Source: 2-02-FULL-55-14 sp964534125 | GTDB taxonomy: Bacteria; Bacteroidota; Ignavibacteria; UBA10030 | Direction: 5' to 3' | DNA length: 64,000 nucleotides | Assembly: GCA_964534125.1 (NCBI GenBank) | Contig: CAZHOJ010000013.1 | Span: 14,423-78,422 of the forward strand | Part shown: piece by piece, positions 63,098 to 64,000 of the stretch | Layout of the letters: each line of letters begins with the position of its first letter | Position numbering within the stretch: position 1 is the stretch's first letter | Notes under the pieces: model-generated | The model's database searches: none | Seen by the model: the letters and a program-made list of their open reading frames with translations, nothing else | Told to the model about the DNA's origin: nothing | Made by a program: the position numbers and the translations under genes

Positions 63098-63874
63098 TCA
63101 AGTGAAAATGCGAAGGAGGAAACCTCGAACGAGACCCTCGAACTCCTCAGGGGAGTCTGCATGAACCCAGTGCCCTGCTTCCTCGATCGTCTCTATGCGG
63201 GCCTTCGGGAAAAGGGCTTCAATGGTAGGTTTGTCGGTCGGAAGAATGTATTCGCCCCGGCCTCCGCGGATGAACAGGGCGGGTCCGTCATACCAATCGG
63301 GACCTGAAATACCCGCGAGGATGTTCTCATACTCCGCATGGAGTGTCTGGAGATTCAGCTTCCAGGCGAATTCCCCCTCGTCGGTCCGTGCAAGGTTTTT
63401 CAGAAGAAACTGGGCGGTGGCATCGGCCTTGACGTGCTTCTTCATGTGCTCAAGAGCGTCGCCGCGGGTTGCGATACTCTCGAGCGGAAGAGAGAAGAGG
63501 GCATCGAATATCGGGTCGTGCAGTCCCTGATACGTTCTTGGTGCGCTGTCGACGACCACGAGTCCGTTCACCAGGAGAGAATGCCTCAGCGCCAGTTCCA
63601 TCGCGACCTTTCCACCCATGGAATGCCCCAGCACCGCTGCGGAGGGGATTGCCTCTGCCTCCAGATACTCCACCACATCCGCAGCCATGTCTGGATACGT
63701 CATGGAAACATGGTGAGGGGAGCGTCCGTGGTTCCGCAGGTCCAGCGTATGCACCCGATACGCATCCGAGAGTGAACGTGCGAAGGAGTGCCAGTTGTCT
63801 GACATGCCGAACAGGCCGTGCAGGATGATGACGTGAGGGCCGGACTCTCCATATGTGCGCGAGTGGAGCTGCAT
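63098..63874 (-). CDS. Alpha/beta hydrolase (YbfF-like esterase)
   Basis: 258 residues, complete alpha/beta-hydrolase fold: HGLFGMSDNW (oxyanion HG), LRNHGRSPH, nucleophile elbow GHSMGG near 93-98, and catalytic histidine in EEAGHWVHADSPEEF. Close in style to YbfF/acyl-CoA or short-chain esterases. It is cytoplasmic with no signal. It lies 169 bases upstream of the regulator start, reading the same way. Confidence 0.88.
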   Translation of the reverse strand: MQLHSRTYGESGPHVIILHGLFGMSDNWHSFARSLSDAYRVHTLDLRNHGRSPHHVSMTYPDMAADVVEYLEAEAIPSAAVLGHSMGGKVAMELALRHSLLVNGLVVVDSAPRTYQGLHDPIFDALFSLPLESIATRGDALEHMKKHVKADATAQFLLKNLARTDEGEFAWKLNLQTLHAEYENILAGISGPDWYDGPALFIRGGRGEYILPTDKPTIEALFPKARIETIEEAGHWVHADSPEEFEGLVRGFLLRIFT

Positions 63875-63952
63875 GAGGGAAACGTACGGAGGAATGTGGA
63901 GAAAGGGGAGGACGTGCTGGGGAGAACTTTGGGACTAAGCAGTAAGTGACAA

Positions 63953-63998
63953 GTGCCATGACATCGTGTACGTGTATTTGTGCCATAACATCGAGTAC
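63953..63998. repeat. 19-base direct repeat at window end
   Basis: GTGCCATGACATCGTGTAC (63953-63971) and GTGCCATAACATCGAGTAC (63980-63998) match at 17 of 19 positions, 27 bases apart. They may be the start of a tandem array beyond the edge. No gene is seen in 63875-64000. Confidence 0.6.
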
Positions 63999-64000
63999 AA

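Noticed and set aside
63953..63998. Extra GntR operators
   Set aside because: They share only ATGACATC with the operator and lack the TTGTA/TACAA arms.

Overview
The window looks like one chromosomal segment of a fairly GC-rich member of the Bacteroidota/Ignavibacteriota side of the FCB group. The main evidence is the many secreted proteins ending in a type IX secretion (T9SS) type A sorting domain of the NPFNPST style, together with TonB-dependent receptors carrying carboxypeptidase-regulatory-like N-termini, PorV-like proteins and a hybrid two-component system with a C-terminal AraC domain. The exact genus cannot be read from the sequence.

Region 1 (1-15.4 kb, all minus strand) is a pectin degradation locus. 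A leftward block runs CE8 pectin methylesterase, CE12 rhamnogalacturonan acetylesterase, PL9 pectate lyase, GH43 and a DUF4861 protein. A second leftward block runs a T9SS surface protein, two PL1 pectate lyases, a GH28 polygalacturonase and a TonB receptor that leaves the window.

Region 2 (15.6-39.6 kb, all plus strand) reads as one operon of about 24 kb. It starts with a FadR-type GntR regulator and continues with a heparinase II/III-type lyase, a TonB receptor, a 739-residue exported partner, two outer-membrane porin-like proteins, an SDR reductase, a PL17 oligoalginate lyase, KdgF, an ExuT-like transporter, KduD, KDPG aldolase, a PL6 alginate lyase, an alginate-lyase-domain protein, a 928-residue T9SS protein and KDG kinase. 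It ends at a strong intrinsic terminator. This is an alginate (and general unsaturated uronate) pathway from polymer to pyruvate plus glyceraldehyde-3-phosphate via KDG and KDPG. Pectin-derived unsaturated galacturonate converges on the same intermediates.

The most interesting point is regulatory. A near-identical 18-bp palindrome (TTGTATGA-N2-TCATACAA) lies directly after the predicted -10 box of the gntR-led alginate operon and at the equivalent place before the second pectin block. A second palindrome (ATTCYCA-N4-TGRGAAT) is also found in both control regions. This suggests one GntR protein ties alginate and pectin use together. No SusD homologue is visible beside any TonB receptor; the conserved 739-residue protein is a candidate replacement.

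Region 3 (39.6-64 kb) is mixed: a SASA-type esterase, another TonB receptor, DoxX, an unusual PAS-MenA fusion, a lamin-tail T9SS protein, an M1 aminopeptidase with a small lipoprotein, a lone Lrp/AsnC ligand domain, a DUF192 lipoprotein, a DASS transporter, a BaiN/HI0933-like flavoprotein with no normal start codon, a 13-repeat beta-propeller T9SS protein flanked by duplicated copies of its own 5' region, gene remnants, a one-protein two-component regulator and an alpha/beta hydrolase. The intergenic spaces here are rich in repeats: a heptamer satellite, an 85-bp tandem array and clusters of hairpins. I saw no rRNA, tRNA, CRISPR array or insertion sequence.
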